Of a stretch of 64,000 bases of DNA, positions 24,397 to 36,190 are shown piece after piece. The DNA comes from Bemisia tabaci (taxonomy: Eukaryota; Arthropoda; Insecta; Hemiptera; Aleyrodidae), in contig NC_092797.1 in the NCBI RefSeq assembly GCF_918797505.1, forward strand, positions 44,986,157-45,050,156, given 5' to 3'. Position 1 is the first letter of the stretch. Each line of letters starts with the position of its first letter. The notes under the pieces are model-generated. The model was given only the letters and a program-made list of their open reading frames with translations. It was not told the DNA's origin and did not search any database. Both the position numbers and the translations under genes were made by a program.

Positions 24397-24541
24397 AATT
24401 GGATTGCATTTTGCAATTTGTACCTGTAAATTCCGGCCCGGTTTAATAACAACGTATGTGCCATTAGTTTCTTTATGCACATAAGTGTTTTTTCAGATGA
24501 GCCAGAATTTATAGGTCCAAATTGCAAAATGCAGTCCAATT
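24397..24541. mobile_element. family I inverted-repeat element
   Basis: The arms read TTGGATTGCATTTTGCAATT and 'aattgcaaaatgcagtccaa'. The centre is 'aacaacgtatgtgccattag'. It is the cleanest of three copies. Confidence 0.85.
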
Positions 24542-24998
24542 TACAATAACTACTAGTAAATAAAAAAGTGTGACCAATGACCACCGATGTGAAAAAGGAC
24601 CGCAGCTTATAAAAACTCAAGCTTGAGTTAAAGATACCGAGATGTAGAGATTCTTCTCAAATGTCAAAAGAAAACCGGTTTAAAGTTTGTAGTTCAAATC
24701 CAGGTTTGGAGAACATACGTCTAAAGTTAAAGTTGGGAGTCAAGTTTTAAAGTTAAGGCTATTTTTCGCCGAATGATGATTAATGAGTAACTTGGTGAGC
24801 AAAACAAAATTCAATGAATTCAGCTATAAATTACTCATAAATTTCGGGATGAGCGTCTGTTAGACGAGTTTTTGAGAATTAGAAATGCGCAAACCAATTA
24901 CTGAACTTTTGAGTACGTAGTCCTTACTAAGCAAGTCTTGGCGTTGACTTTCGAAAGTAATTTGTACACTATATGGAAGGTAGCAATGCAGAAATTAT

Positions 24999-25255
24999 AA
25001 TGGGCCGTGTTCTGCAGGAATGAACCAAGCCACATCCACTTTTGCCAACTATAACCGGGCAATTTAATTTTTCACAAGAGGACGTTTGTGCGGACTCCTT
25101 CGGAAAATGTATGGAATTTGCCTCATGTCTTGCAGAAAATTCACTGAAATTTGCACTAAAATCCGCGCAATCGTTTCCGTGTAAAAAATTAAATTGCGCA
25201 ATTTAATTTGGCAAAAGCTGATGTGGCTTGATTCCTTTTGCTAAGTGCGATCCAA
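24999..25255. mobile_element. family N inverted-repeat element
   Basis: Arms 'gaaccaagccacatccactt' and the inverse 'aaagctgatgtggcttgatt' are followed inward by 'gcaatttaattttt' and its inverse. About 257 bp and non-coding. Confidence 0.8.
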
Positions 25256-26340
25256 TACATTGTCTCGCATGAATGCTCCTTTGTCTAACATGCGATACAT
25301 CGATTCGGCTCTTCATTCTCGGCACTGAAAAGGCTCATTTAGCGAAAGCTAGGTAGGGGCTTCGCCAACGAAATCTTGGTAAACTTGGCAGAGAACACAA
25401 TACGGTCTCATTTGCGATGCACAACGAACAATGGTTAGGGCCGTGGAAAAGCGAGGGTTGCGCCTCGAGTCGAGTTTCCAAGACATGTTACGTTGGCGGC
25501 TCGGTGTCTGAAACTTCGCGAGCCTGGGAATTTTTTATCGCCTCAAGATTGACGAAGCTCCAGTGGCGAATAACTTCAGAAGTTCGTGCAGGCTCGACTT
25601 TGCATGGGCCTTATCAATCCTGCAAGTTGAGGTTCTCTTCGAAAGTACGTCCGGGTGCAATACCGATATTTTGGTTACGAGTTTCTCGGGATTTTTGTCG
25701 AGATGTTTTCTTGGTTCGGTTTAGGCGAGCGTTACGTAATTTTTACATAGAGTGCGGTAAAAAAGCATTACGAATGCGTTGAGGTGGGGTGAACAAACCC
25801 GATATATAGCGATACTAACGCTGTAAATAATCTCTGGCTCGATGCGTAACCCGTGGAGCAGGGCGTACCACTTCCCCCCTCCAACCCGCACGAAAAAGAA
25901 ATTCTCTACGGCCCTCTACGATTTTTCCCAAATGATGTCTTTTTTGGACAAAAATATGAGCTCCTCTGACTCCCTGGATTTTCATTTTTTTTTTTTTCAA
26001 AGTTTGCTCTGAAGATCTAACGAGCCGATTTACTTTAATGTATGTACTGTAATGTAATATAATGTACTGTAATGTATGTAATGTATGTACTTTAATGTTA
26101 CATGTGTAATTGTAAATTTTCCTGTTCGCAACCCATGTATATTTTTATCATTTCGTTACAGTTCGTCTTGAAGATCTGCTGGGTCAATTTTCATGATTTT
26201 TGCAGCTATTGAGGGGTGTAGGAACATGGGAAGGGACGAAATAAGTACGAAAAGGAACGGAGGGGAAAAATAAGTATAAGAATAAGGGATGGGCGAAAGA
26301 GTGAACTTGTCTGTGACAGAATACACAGAATTTTTGAAGC
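25256..26340. other. no gene recognised; TGTAATGTA-rich repeat at 26036-26100
   Basis: A 121-codon + frame (25417-25782) lacks domains and splice signals. At 26036-26100 the words 'aatgtatgtact' and 'gtaatgta' repeat irregularly. Confidence 0.4.
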
Positions 26341-26368
26341 ATGACCCAGAGAAGATTCTGAGAGCGCA

Positions 26369-26417
26369 GTGTCCTCTAGAGGATGGGCCGCGAAGCGGCC
26401 AAAGGACACCCTCCTAG
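26369..26417 (+). other. two-tier hairpin followed by CTAGT, Helitron-like 3' end candidate
   Basis: Inner stem 'ggccgc-gaa-gcggcc' (26386-26400) lies inside an outer stem 'gtgtcct'/'aggacac'. About 13 bases after the inner stem the sequence reads CTAGT. A GC hairpin shortly before CTRR-T is the Helitron terminal layout. No 5' end or second copy was found, so this is tentative. Confidence 0.3.
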
Positions 26418-26748
26418 TGAAGTATTAGTAGAGATCTCGACACACCGGGATTGAAATGCGTGTTTTTCGAGTTAATTCAGCGATCTGTATGTTTAAAGGC
26501 TGTAGGTAGAAAAGGTCAAAGTCTGGTGGGCTTCATCCCCTGAAGAATTCAGGCCGGGTGGAGGCCCCGACTCAAATCACATTCCGAAAGCGCTTCCCCG
26601 GGTGGAGACAGTTTAAAGTCTCTCATCGTGAGACCCTTGCACCCCGCATTCCGTGCAACAGGCCTCTGAATTTTTCATCGCCTCGGGCCCGTGCTCCGGG
26701 CTGAGTTATTTATCACACAGCGCCGTGAATATTTGAGATACGCCTCTC

Positions 26749-26812
26749 CTGCCGAGCTAAGGAAGACAGCCGTATGAGTCTTCAAACGTTGCCGAAGTTC
26801 ATTCGACGAGGT
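26749..26812. mobile_element. family A left-end fragment
   Basis: The string 'ctgccgagctaaggaagaca', then 'gtatgagtcttcaaacgttg', matches A. No right end follows. Confidence 0.6.
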
Positions 26813-28413
26813 ACGTTCCAGAGAGCTCTCCAACACTGTTCTCACAAATGTCAGGAATTTGTGCTTATTAGAAAGTGCATTAGAAAATCACAAGTGCTTA
26901 TTAGAATGCACAGCATTGGTTTAAACATGAAACTTGCCATTAAGCGATAGGCAAACATCGAATATTCTAAAAACAATTCTCGTGGAAGTTCCGAGGCATT
27001 GACTGGCTATATTAGGTCGCAATTTTCTGGATTTGAAAAGCCGTGGCTTAAGACTCAAAATTGCGGTTTTAAATTATCAATCGAATAAATTTTTTATCGA
27101 TTCTTCAAAATCGATTAGTTGTATGTCAATTGAAAACATACAGTTGCATTTCAATGTAATAATTATGCGTATCAAACATGGTCGATTGTACGTATCAAGA
27201 ATGAATGAAGGAACTCTGTGCAGGTGTGCTTGAGTTACTTTTAGAGTAAATGTGTCCACTTAAAACTTTAAATAAACGTATTTAAATCAAAAGGGGCCAT
27301 ATCCATCCTGAATGAGCCTTAATATCCGTAAGAATATATGCGTGATAAAATTCAGGTCACTAAAAAGGCTCATAATAATGTTGTTCATTTAAAAGCGTCC
27401 AAATAGCTTCTTTTTAAAACAACGTTTCCAGACTTTTAGAGCTGAAAAAGGTGTCGTTTTTTTGAACCACCCCCCGCAGAGAGTCCTAGCACCTACAGAA
27501 ACGAAGCTGTTGATCACGCCAAAGTGCTCAACTACACTACCTCTTTTCCCATTACGCCATGCGTGACGCGTCAAAAGTAACCGGCTTAGCAACGGAATTA
27601 ATTCTGAAGTAGAAGCGCTTTTCCTTTCATTATTTTTATTTTTATAAATCCGCGAGAAATGAACTTTATACGAACTGCAATTACGATGATTGTTTTAGAT
27701 GAACCGAGATCCTGCTTAGCTCGAAGTTCGCAACTTTTATTCCCAGGAAGTTTTCGAGGGAAACACTGACTGACAGCATTAACATTGAGACGGCTCCCGC
27801 CGGAAAATCCCGCCCTGCTGAAGAACAACTTATCTTCAGGCGCAACAGCTTATGCACATACGCGGATCTTGTTCGGCACGGCAGATTTCGCGAGCACCGG
27901 AGGAAAACTTCCATGCAAGGTGACGTTTTTCACTGGTATTCGCGAAACTGCTCAAATCCATCTCCTTTTTCGCAAAGAGTGGATTGCTAAGTTAATATTT
28001 AAAACTTATTAATGTCAGGCTCCGCAGGGGTGAAATGAGCAAAGGCACCAAGAAAATACTGATAATGGAAGTACGTTCGAAATTTTTTTGTTATCGAAGA
28101 CGAGTTCAAGAGGAGGGGATATACATGCGGTCATTACTTTTTCATGTTTGTTTGCCCCCTGTCTCCCGTGTCACCTTTGTTTGGTTTCAACTCTACTTTG
28201 CTTGCTCTTCTCATTCTCATTGGTAATTTTGAGGGTTGAGACCCGGCCCCGGAGCCCATTAGCTTTGAACTCGGTGATCAAAGACTTAAGTATACAATAG
28301 GCCTGTCACTGTCGCTCAACTTTGCGGATGAGATAGTGTTTTTACAAGTGCCTTCGCGCCTAAAAGAAGTATCCAGGGTCATGATGGACAAGTATTGACT
28401 CGGCTATTTTTCC
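26813..28413. other. no gene recognised; weak tRNA-like A/B box pair on the minus strand at 27456-27539
   Basis: On the minus strand, TAGTGTAGTTGAG (27539-27527) resembles a polymerase III A box. GGTTCAAAAAAAC (27468-27456) only partly fits a B box. It might be a decayed tRNA-derived SINE. Other short frames lack support. Confidence 0.25.
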
Positions 28414-28671
28414 ATGCTAAGGAAGAACGCCGTTTGAGCCTTCAGACATTGCTTTATTTCTTTCAATAAAATACTAATTCACTGAGGAAATTGTTCATTG
28501 TTTGTGAATGTTTTCCTTTTCATGTTTCAGACGGTAATTTGTTGGCATTTAATTTAAAATATTTGTAAATTTCGAGGATATATGAATCAATTTTCTCAAA
28601 AATACGTGCTTCACCCGGGAAAATTTGGCAGCCTTCGAATGTTCTTACTGCGTTCTTCCTTAGCACGGCAG
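28414..28671. mobile_element. family A element, full length
   Basis: The left end is atgctaaggaagaacgccgt and the right end is tgcgttcttccttagcacgg followed by cag. A family C element is inserted directly at its right boundary and shares three bases of it in its target duplication. Confidence 0.9.
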
Positions 28672-28676
28672 CTTTA

Positions 28677-28841
28677 CAGTGGTGTGGCGTGAATTGCGAT
28701 GTATCGATTGTTATGCCATTTAAACCTATGGTAAAGAATCGATTATTAAGGTGTTCGCTACGAACGCCCTGTTTATCGATCCTTTTCCATAGGTTTAAAT
28801 GGCATAACAATCGATATATCGCAAAGCACGCCACGCCACTG
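28677..28841. mobile_element. family C hAT-like foldback, 165 bp
   Basis: The ends are CAGTGGTGTGGCGTG and CACGCCACGCCACTG. The flanks are cagcttta (28669-28676) and cagctttg (28842-28849), an 8-bp target duplication with one change. Inner arms share 'gccatttaaacctatgg'. The 8-bp duplication and CAG..CTG ends fit hAT elements. Confidence 0.9.
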
Positions 28842-29145
28842 CAGCTTTGCGCCTTTGTCATGGTGTTCGGGAGAAGTTTAACCTCCGACATGACAGGAGA
28901 ATTTTCAAATTCTAAGGTAAATACTTAGCATTTTGTTTTTTTTGTTTCGTTTTCATAATCGAAATCTGGAGGGTCTGATTGAGGGTTGGAGAAAAAAAAC
29001 TCTACAAAAATTTCCTTTATAGTGGGTTTAAAACAAGAGAAATACGTCGCTCGACGAACATTTATTTTTGGAATATGACAGGAAAAATTTCCAATTCCAG
29101 GGTAAATACTTAGCGTTTCGCTCATGTTTCTTTTTTTTCTACTAA

Positions 29146-29272
29146 TTGGACGTACTTCTGCCAAACGGAACTATGTGCATTAAGACATAAGCCCTGACAC
29201 TCATAAGAATATGTGCATAACAGGGCTCACGTCATAATGCACATAGTTCCGTTTGGTAGAAATATGTCCATT
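29146..29272. mobile_element. family G palindrome, about 127 bp
   Basis: The arms read 'ttggacgtacttctgccaaa' and the inverse, with 'cggaactatgtgcatta' inside. The middle is 'actcataagaatatgtgcat'. Two further copies lie at 38.27 and 40.03 kb. Confidence 0.9.
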
Positions 29273-30022
29273 TGAAACCTGGAGGGTCTGGTTATTACCA
29301 AAACACACACGCAAAAAAAAGAAAAAAAAACCATCACATAAAAATCTCCTATGTCGTGGGTTAAAAACAAAAAAACTACGCCACTCAACGTTCATTTTTG
29401 GGATCGGGAGAGGTAACGAGTGATAAAAACATCGGGCAAGACTAATTTGCGCTGAGTCCATTCGTTTCCACGAACTTTCAATTCATCGGGGATCTTTTAT
29501 TCAAGCGTTCCCTTCGTTTACACTCCATTTGTTATTGATCACCGATGGGATGTTAAATTATGCAAACCTCCGACCAGAAATAGTCACGAGACATTTCGAC
29601 TTCGAACATGCCTGGCAAGCTTGATTAGAGTGAAATATTATTCGCACATTCACGCCACGTGTCACTGGCGCCACACGGTCCCGCTCAAATTGGCCGTGTT
29701 ATTAACTTCTCTGAAAAAGGAACTTCATTTTTTGGGTGGGAAATTAGTAATCTCTCGTCATGCACAGTGGTGCGTATTGTAAGTTGGTAAAAATAGGTTT
29801 GTTAACATCGGTCCTCTAACATCAGTTTCTGGACTCTTTTGGTTAGAAACGCTTCAACTTTGCCATGCATGATATCATCACAATATGGAATTTAAATCCC
29901 ATTCACCGCAAAAGCAAGCTTCACTTCAACTAAAATTTGTCCAATGCATCATGATTGTTTTTACCTATAAACTTCTTTAGTTATTTTCTAAGTTCACCCG
30001 AAGATTTTACAGCATTTCTACA
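29273..30022. other. no gene recognised
   Basis: AT-rich sequence with short frames only. Confidence 0.3.
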
Positions 30023-30215
30023 GTCCTGTCGGCGCTAGTTTATATGCGCTTCACGCCAACTGACCAACTGCACTACGTTTGGTGCAATGCGAGAAGTATA
30101 CATTCAGTCTTGTAGGCGCTAATATGGGCTTTACGCCGACCGCACTGTTTGGCGCAATGCGTGAAGTATTCCTGAAGTCTCGCAGGCGCTAATATACGTT
30201 TAATACCGGCCCCCT
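30023..30215 (+). repeat. family L tandem units, about 80 bp each
   Basis: At least two units contain 'gcgctaatatgggctttacg', 'gcgcaatgcg.gaagtat' and 'cttg.aggcgc'. The region at 44.24-44.42 kb is its reverse complement. Confidence 0.8.
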
Positions 30216-30271
30216 TGTTTTCGGCACGATTTTTCGAACTCGCGTTAGAATAATCATGGCATCGAATAATA

Positions 30272-30518
30272 GAGCTCAGAGGACAAGGCGCATGTGTGCA
30301 GTTTTTCAAAAAATTGAGTCATTAACGATTTCAAATAAAACTAATCCCAATGCATATTCTGTGAAAAATCCACTCCTAATTTCCAATTTTTAAGCATCAA
30401 ATAGTCCGTCTGAACTTTTTTCCTACCATCAAGATCCGTGTAATTTCGAAGCTTCAAACTTGTACCTCTCGAAACAGCAAAAACTGCACTTATGCGCCTC
30501 GTCCTCCAACCCCCTCAT
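30272..30518. mobile_element. family K inverted-repeat element
   Basis: Ends 'ggacaaggcgcatgtgtgca' and 'ctgcacttatgcgcctcgtc' are inverted copies. The interior, including 'aatgcatattctgtgaaaaa' and 'gagcatcaaa'-like blocks, aligns with the K copy at 52.70 kb. Confidence 0.85.
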
Positions 30519-30930
30519 TCCTGATAGTTCCCCCCACAGCATCGGTTCGGATTCCCGTTGGAAATAAGACATCACCCGTGTCTAGCGCGGAGGCCACTAT
30601 CCTGACCTTTCGAGGAAAGCGAGGGTAATCGAGGACCCGGATAATACGCTTAACAAAAGGGCCCCCGGGGGCCTCGGCCGGGGGGGGGGGGGTACGGGGG
30701 GCGAACTTCACCTGCGCGTGCAAAATCCTCGCTACCGCGCGCGGGTCCGACCGGAGATCAAAAGACACTTATTCTTCTCGAGAGGCAACTCTTCGACGGG
30801 GACGGGGGGGGGGCTGGATAAAAACGCTGGCGTAAAGTGTTTTCCGATGAAAAGCCCCGGATGAGCATGAGCCCTCCCTCGCGTGCCACGCGGGGTTGCC
30901 GGATCGACGCCGATGTCTGGCATCGACTAT
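30519..30930. other. GC-rich segment, no gene recognised; G13 run at 30680-30692
   Basis: High local GC with frames on both strands. None resembles a known protein. Confidence 0.35.
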
Positions 30931-30994
30931 GTACAGAGTGTCCTAGGGGTGTGGAACGATCAGAATCCAGGGGTGAGTTTTCTGAGGCGAAACA

Positions 30995-31062
<68 letters not shown>

Positions 31063-31635
31063 AATTTATTTATTTTAAAAAAACAAAAATAGCCCCCCTC
31101 CCCCCTAGTTGCAGTTACGTCCCCCAAAATTTCAAGGAAAATGATCGTTTTCATTAAATTTTGACGAAGGTTTTGCACCAAATCCGTGAGGAACGGTCTT
31201 CCTCACATATTTGGATTGAATCTTGTAATTATCAGGAACTACGAATTCTGGCACATTCGTAAAAACACTTCTTTGCTCATGGGAGCTGACGGTATGTGCG
31301 TTTTTTCTAAACTGAGCCAGAAATTTTCGTTCCTAATGGCGAAATTAAGTCCTTTTTTTCCGGTATAATATCATCAAAGATCGCTAGAATATTGACGTGT
31401 TAAGGCAATGGGGGAGCACTGGATTGAGATTCGGAAGATTCCAATTTGAGTCGCACATGTTTAGTTTGATACCTCCCGTTGAGTACGAAACAGCCTCTCC
31501 CCCCTCCCCCCTTCCCTTTCTTGAAATCCCCACTTCATTTTAGATTTCAATATTTTTGAGGTCATGGATGAATTTAGCGCCGGAAAGTATGGGAAACTGC
31601 CGCTTGTATCGGAATTTAGACCAAAATTGTCACCA

Positions 31636-31675
<40 letters not shown>

Positions 31676-31835
31676 ACGAGTTTCTCAAAAATATGGACGG
31701 GACGTAACCTCGGTTTAAGGAAACTTTTTGAAATAACTTTATCTAGAAAAAGTCTCATTTCGAAACGCAGAACATGTTATAGAATCCCTTTAGTCTCGTA
31801 GTCTCGCCACTAGAATCTGGGACACTCTGTAAACA
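30931..31835. mobile_element. possible inverted element with internal poly-T and poly-A tracts
   Basis: Short inverted ends TACAGAGTGTCC (near 30932) and GGGACACTCTGTA (near 31820) enclose a 62-base T run (30998-31059) and a 33-base A run (31641-31673). The T and A tracts are placed as mirror images. The ends resemble common insect repeats starting 'acagggtgtccca'. No coding frame. Confidence 0.45.
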
Positions 31836-33084
31836 GGATTTTTGGCAATGAAGGTGAGGTTTGGCAACAGAGGGCTAGCCCATTGAAAACAGTCCGCACA
31901 CGAAAGCCTCCAACTTTAAGTGGTGTATCTGTATCGAACTGAGATTCAATTCAGAGGGGAGGTACTACGTGCCCGTTCCGTGCTGTTGAATTATTGTTCC
32001 GCCGTTACGATCGGACTAACGTGGACCGACAATGAATCAGTGGATGTTGGTAACAAGTTCATCCCCTGATAAGCTACGAGCGCTGTAAGAATGCTCATAG
32101 ACGTTCGCTATTATTGTTGGCGCCACCACATGGATACCCTGTATGGAAAGTGGCTTAAAAATTGGTCAGTTGAACGCAAGAGATACGTTCGTATGAATAG
32201 ACTTGAATTAGATAAATTGGCAAAAAAATTACGATGACGCACGGAAAACAGACGTAGGGGTTGTTGGATGATTATATGGGCATTACCAATCAAGTTCGGT
32301 AGTACCCCAATATATTAGGTAACTAATCCAAATGATTCGGTAATTCCACAGTTAATTGGACAGGGTAGCACTAATGTACTCACTTGCATAAATATTTGTA
32401 AAAATGAAGGGTTGCGTTTTGGCCCCTGTTTTTGTAGCCCCGAACGGTGTTTCATAGTGAAAATTGAGTAGTACCAAAATTTTAAAGGATAACCCTTAAC
32501 GCTTATTTTTCCGTGTCACATTAAAGAATTCTGAAGTCCACTCCTCAGTGCGTAATTTGTGTGGTTTTGAAGAATTTTTTTTTCAAATTTCACGCGTCTG
32601 GGGCTAGTTTTCAGTCACCGATTCCGGAGACAACGGTAAATTCAAGCCAACATCCGGCATTTTGCCGTTGACAAAAACTATGGCAAATCTAAAATACTGA
32701 TCAACATAACCTACGGATCGATGAGGTATACTTTAACAACGCAAGGTATGGGCCACTATCAAAGATCACATTTGACTTTAAACAAAACAAATGAACAACA
32801 ATAACGAATGTAAAATCACCGTCATTTACCGGCAACTGTCGAGGCCATTTAAAGTTGCCCTTTGCTCGTTGTCGGTGACAAAAAAAGCTGCCACCAGAGG
32901 CGGGAACTTTGAAAAAACGTATTCCAAATTATTCAAATTGCGTATGAAGCAGTGGATTTCAGACTTTTTTTATATCGACCATCGTAATTCTCATGTCACA
33001 CACACACCCCCCCCCCCCCCGTCCGCCCAAAAACAATATTCACTTGACTGTATCTCTTGTAGTGTGACAGACTCATTTACAATA
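31836..33084. other. no gene recognised
   Basis: AT-rich sequence. A CA/C13 tract lies at about 32998-33020. No exon is supported. Confidence 0.3.
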
Positions 33085-33308
33085 CACTGGAAAAAAAGAC
33101 ATTGGATCTAGAGTCCAAACTCTTAAAAACGTCGACAAGAAAAAATACTCTTGATTCAATCAGATTTAAGCTTAAGTCAAGAAAGCCTCTTAATTTGAGC
33201 GGATTTCCTTTTGATTTAAGCTTAAATTTGATTGAATCTAGAAACCTTTTTCTTGTCAATGTTTTCAAGAGTCTGGACTCTAGATCCAATGTGGTTTCTT
33301 TTCCAGTG
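33085..33308. mobile_element. family D foldback with TA target duplication
   Basis: The ends are CACTGGAAAAAAAGACATTG and CTTTTCCAGTG, with TA immediately on both sides. The arms share 'ggatctagagtcca.actct' with the D copy at 10.52 kb. It produces overlapping open frames on both strands that are palindrome artefacts. Confidence 0.9.
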
Positions 33309-34540
33309 TACGCTAATCAAGGGAATCTGAAATTTACCATCAACTTCATAATCTGCGCGAGAAAGTTAAGTACATGTCACCAGGAACTAATTTCAAGGAG
33401 ATCGAATAGAGATCGACGGCTGAGGAGAGATTTTGAAACGACGGGAAGCAGCAGTCCTTTTATCCCAGGCCTCGAGTATTAATTGGAACCCCTAAGAAGT
33501 AGGGCGACCATGCACACGCGGGAACCGAGCTGGTTGCATATCTTCGCCTGCAGGCGTCGCAGCTATTATTCTACGGAAATTGGATTTGATCTCGCGCGGG
33601 CTGAGGTCGGGCTGTCGCAATTAATGCACTCGGAGCCAAAGAAAAGCGCTGAGCTAATTCACGCAAAACGCCCGCGAATGGAATCGATTATCGATCGACA
33701 CCGATAGTTTCAACGCCCCCGAACGGCAAGATTCGAGTTTCGACCCGAATGTTGATATTCGATAGAGTTCTACGGTCTCTAATGGCAGATATCGATTCGA
33801 GTTCCGGCATCGCGCACTCTTAGAGCCTCCGCGTTCTCAAGTTTTCGCGCCACGAGTGGAAATTTACTCGATGCAATTAAAATGTTGTTTTAATTGACTC
33901 GGAACCAGACGGAATGTGGGATCCTATTTCATCGGCGTCTCAACTGCAGGAGAGATTTCCCGGGGAACAGGCAAAACGATCGGCCGTGCACTGCGCATTA
34001 TATTTTTTTCGCGTGGAGAGGTTCTGAAATAAACTGATACGGGACCGCTCATGAAAATACTTGACGTTCAAAATCCGATTTTTCCATCCCCTTCCTCCTC
34101 AAAAGTCATTCACAACGCAGGTCTACTCCTCCCTAAAAAATACGAAACGCTTCCCTTGACTCCCCCTGGAAAAAAAGTTCGATCGGTTATGAAACACCAA
34201 ACGTACCGCTCATACTTTAGATTTTTTAAAAAAAAAATCAGCGTAAACTTGAAAAACCACTTATTTAACTCCAATTTCTTCCCTTATTTTTAGACTGTGA
34301 ACGAAATAAATGAATTATAAAATGATAGAAAACAATAAGTCTTCAAAACATTTTTCATTTTATGATTGAGGGAAAAGCAACTTGTTTTCATGTCTTTGAG
34401 CAGATTGAGCATTTCACCGGAGGTAGATTGAAAGCGTCAACTCCTCGCCCTCTACTTTAACCCGAGGTTGGAGGCAGTATTACCTAAAAGACAGTACAGT
34501 CAGAGGAGAATAAAAGGAAAAAGATAATACAGAAAAAGAA
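33309..34540. other. no gene recognised
   Basis: The stretch is moderately GC-rich to 34000. A 74-codon frame at 33483-33707 has no domain. Confidence 0.3.
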
Positions 34541-34547
34541 AAAAAAT

Positions 34548-34660
34548 ACCGGCGCTACGCGCCGGCATTTGGGGGGCTTCGCCCCCCCATCCGCTTAGCG
34601 GATTGGTGCGGGGACCGCACGGGACTTTCTCGCTCGAGCCGGCGCTTCGCGCCGGCATAG
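34548..34660. other. cluster of five short GC-rich perfect hairpins
   Basis: In order: ccggcgctacgcgccgg, ggggggcttcgcccccc, atccgcttagcggat, gtgcggggaccgcac and gccggcgcttcgcgccggc. Each has a 6-8 bp stem and a loop of about 3-5 bases, and the first and last share a stem. The surroundings are strongly AT-rich. The function is unknown. It could be the end of a mobile element or a foreign insertion. Confidence 0.75.
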
Positions 34661-35680
34661 ACACTTTTACTGGAATATTTAGAAAAATACTGCCAATTTT
34701 ACAAAATCATAAAGTTTGATTGGAATTTTGATCACAGGATAATAGTTATGAAATTTTTATTCAAACCATTGAACTTCATTGTAAATGTCTTCGCGATATG
34801 TGGTGAATTCATATATTCGGACTCGACTTGTTGATTTTATGAGGCATCTTCAATTAAATATGTAATTGATTAACTAAGTCTCCTGTCAAAGATGGCGATC
34901 CGTAAAAATCTTAGCTTTTCTACGATTCATTAGGATCCATTAGATTCATTGACATCATACTTCAGATACGATTTTATATTATAATCTCTCCTTAAGCACG
35001 GTCAAAAGCCATCAAATATCTACTTGAATGGGTAGAATGACTATTCGATGTTCAAATAGTCTTAAAACTAAACGGTTTTCGCTTAGCATCTCCCAAATTT
35101 TAAATTTGGCGGGCGAATCTACCTGCTGGAAGGTTCACGACACGCCCGCCAGGAGCGCCATCTCCTTACCGCGTATCCCCGTAACTCAAAGCGAAAACAA
35201 TAGAGAGCGCCATCGACAAACGTCAACGAGAGACAAGTCAACAAACGTCACGTTATAACAATTATAACCTCCTTCATTAACAAGCATTAAATCAGTCATA
35301 TTTGTGCCGAATTATTACATTATATTTGTGCTTAGTACCTCGTAAAAAGGAACCGCAAAAGATGGAATCTGCCGGGATTCTAAATTCATTAACAACAAAC
35401 ATATTAGTTTTTTAATAAAGATCTAAGTGTGAGTTCTTGGCGTTAGCTTGATGATTCATAGTACCTTTGTAATGTGAGTATGTATCTAATTAGTTGTCTA
35501 ATTTTGCTTTGTGATTACCTACGGAGTAATTTTGAAAATAGTATATGATGCATTATATAATGCATTTGAATTCCTAGGTTTCACCTGACTCAAAGCGTTT
35601 GCTGCTATTATCTAGAAGCGCTCCGACTCATTTATCAGAGAATTGAGCGTTTCCTATCGGCCCCTCTGCAATTATGAGAT
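34661..35680. other. no gene recognised
   Basis: AT-rich sequence without exons or clear repeats. Confidence 0.3.
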
Positions 35681-36190
35681 TAGTCCATGAATCCTTTAGG
35701 AACTTAAATTAATGACTCAGATGGTGCTTTTGAGCCAACTTTCAAAGAATTAAAGGCATTTTTTCAAAATCTACAGTCCATGAGCTCTCCGTGTGACCGA
35801 AGTGCTCTCCTCGCTATATGACGCGTAACCCTTCAATTTTTAGTTTTAGTCCAAAGACCTCGTAGGAACTTAAATTAATGAACCAGGTGGTGCTCTGATG
35901 CCAACTTTCGAAGAATTGAAGGCATTTTATTTTATTTTTTTTCAAATTTACAGTCCTTGAAAATGAGCTGTTTCGCGGAGCAAAGTGCCCTACTTTTGGG
36001 CCTCGTATCTCTTGAATTTTGAGTTTAGTCCAAAGATCTTTTTGGAACTTAAATTAATGACCCAGGTGATGTGCTTGATGCCCATTGTTAAAGAATTAAA
36101 GACATTTTTCAAAATTTACAGTCTTTCAAAATGAGCTTTCCGTGTGATTTTGCTAAAAATGGACAATTGAGCGTAGCCCCCCCAAATTTT
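35681..36190 (+). repeat. family Q, three tandem units of about 166-179 bp
   Basis: Units begin at 35681, 35847 and 36026 with 'tagtccaaagacct..taggaacttaaattaatga'-type sequence. They continue 'ccaactttc.aagaatt', 'aaggcattttt' and 'tacagtc.ttgaaaatgagct'. Confidence 0.9.

Noticed and set aside
25417..25782. 121-codon + frame
   Set aside because: No domain, no splice or promoter support, moderately GC-rich DNA. Left as unexplained non-coding sequence.
27390..27555. tRNA gene or tRNA-derived SINE on the minus strand
   Set aside because: An A-box-like string is present but the B box fits poorly, and no cloverleaf or 3' tail could be drawn. Kept only as a remark.
28520..28891. 123-codon minus-strand frame
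   Set aside because: It lies across the right half of a family A element and the whole of a family C palindrome, so it is repeat read-through.
30837..31157. Poly-Phe / poly-Lys proteins around 31.0 kb
   Set aside because: Translation of a 62-base T run.
33102..33482. 126-codon frame, with a matching frame on the opposite strand
   Set aside because: Both arise from the arms of the D palindrome, which translate to nearly the same peptide on either strand.
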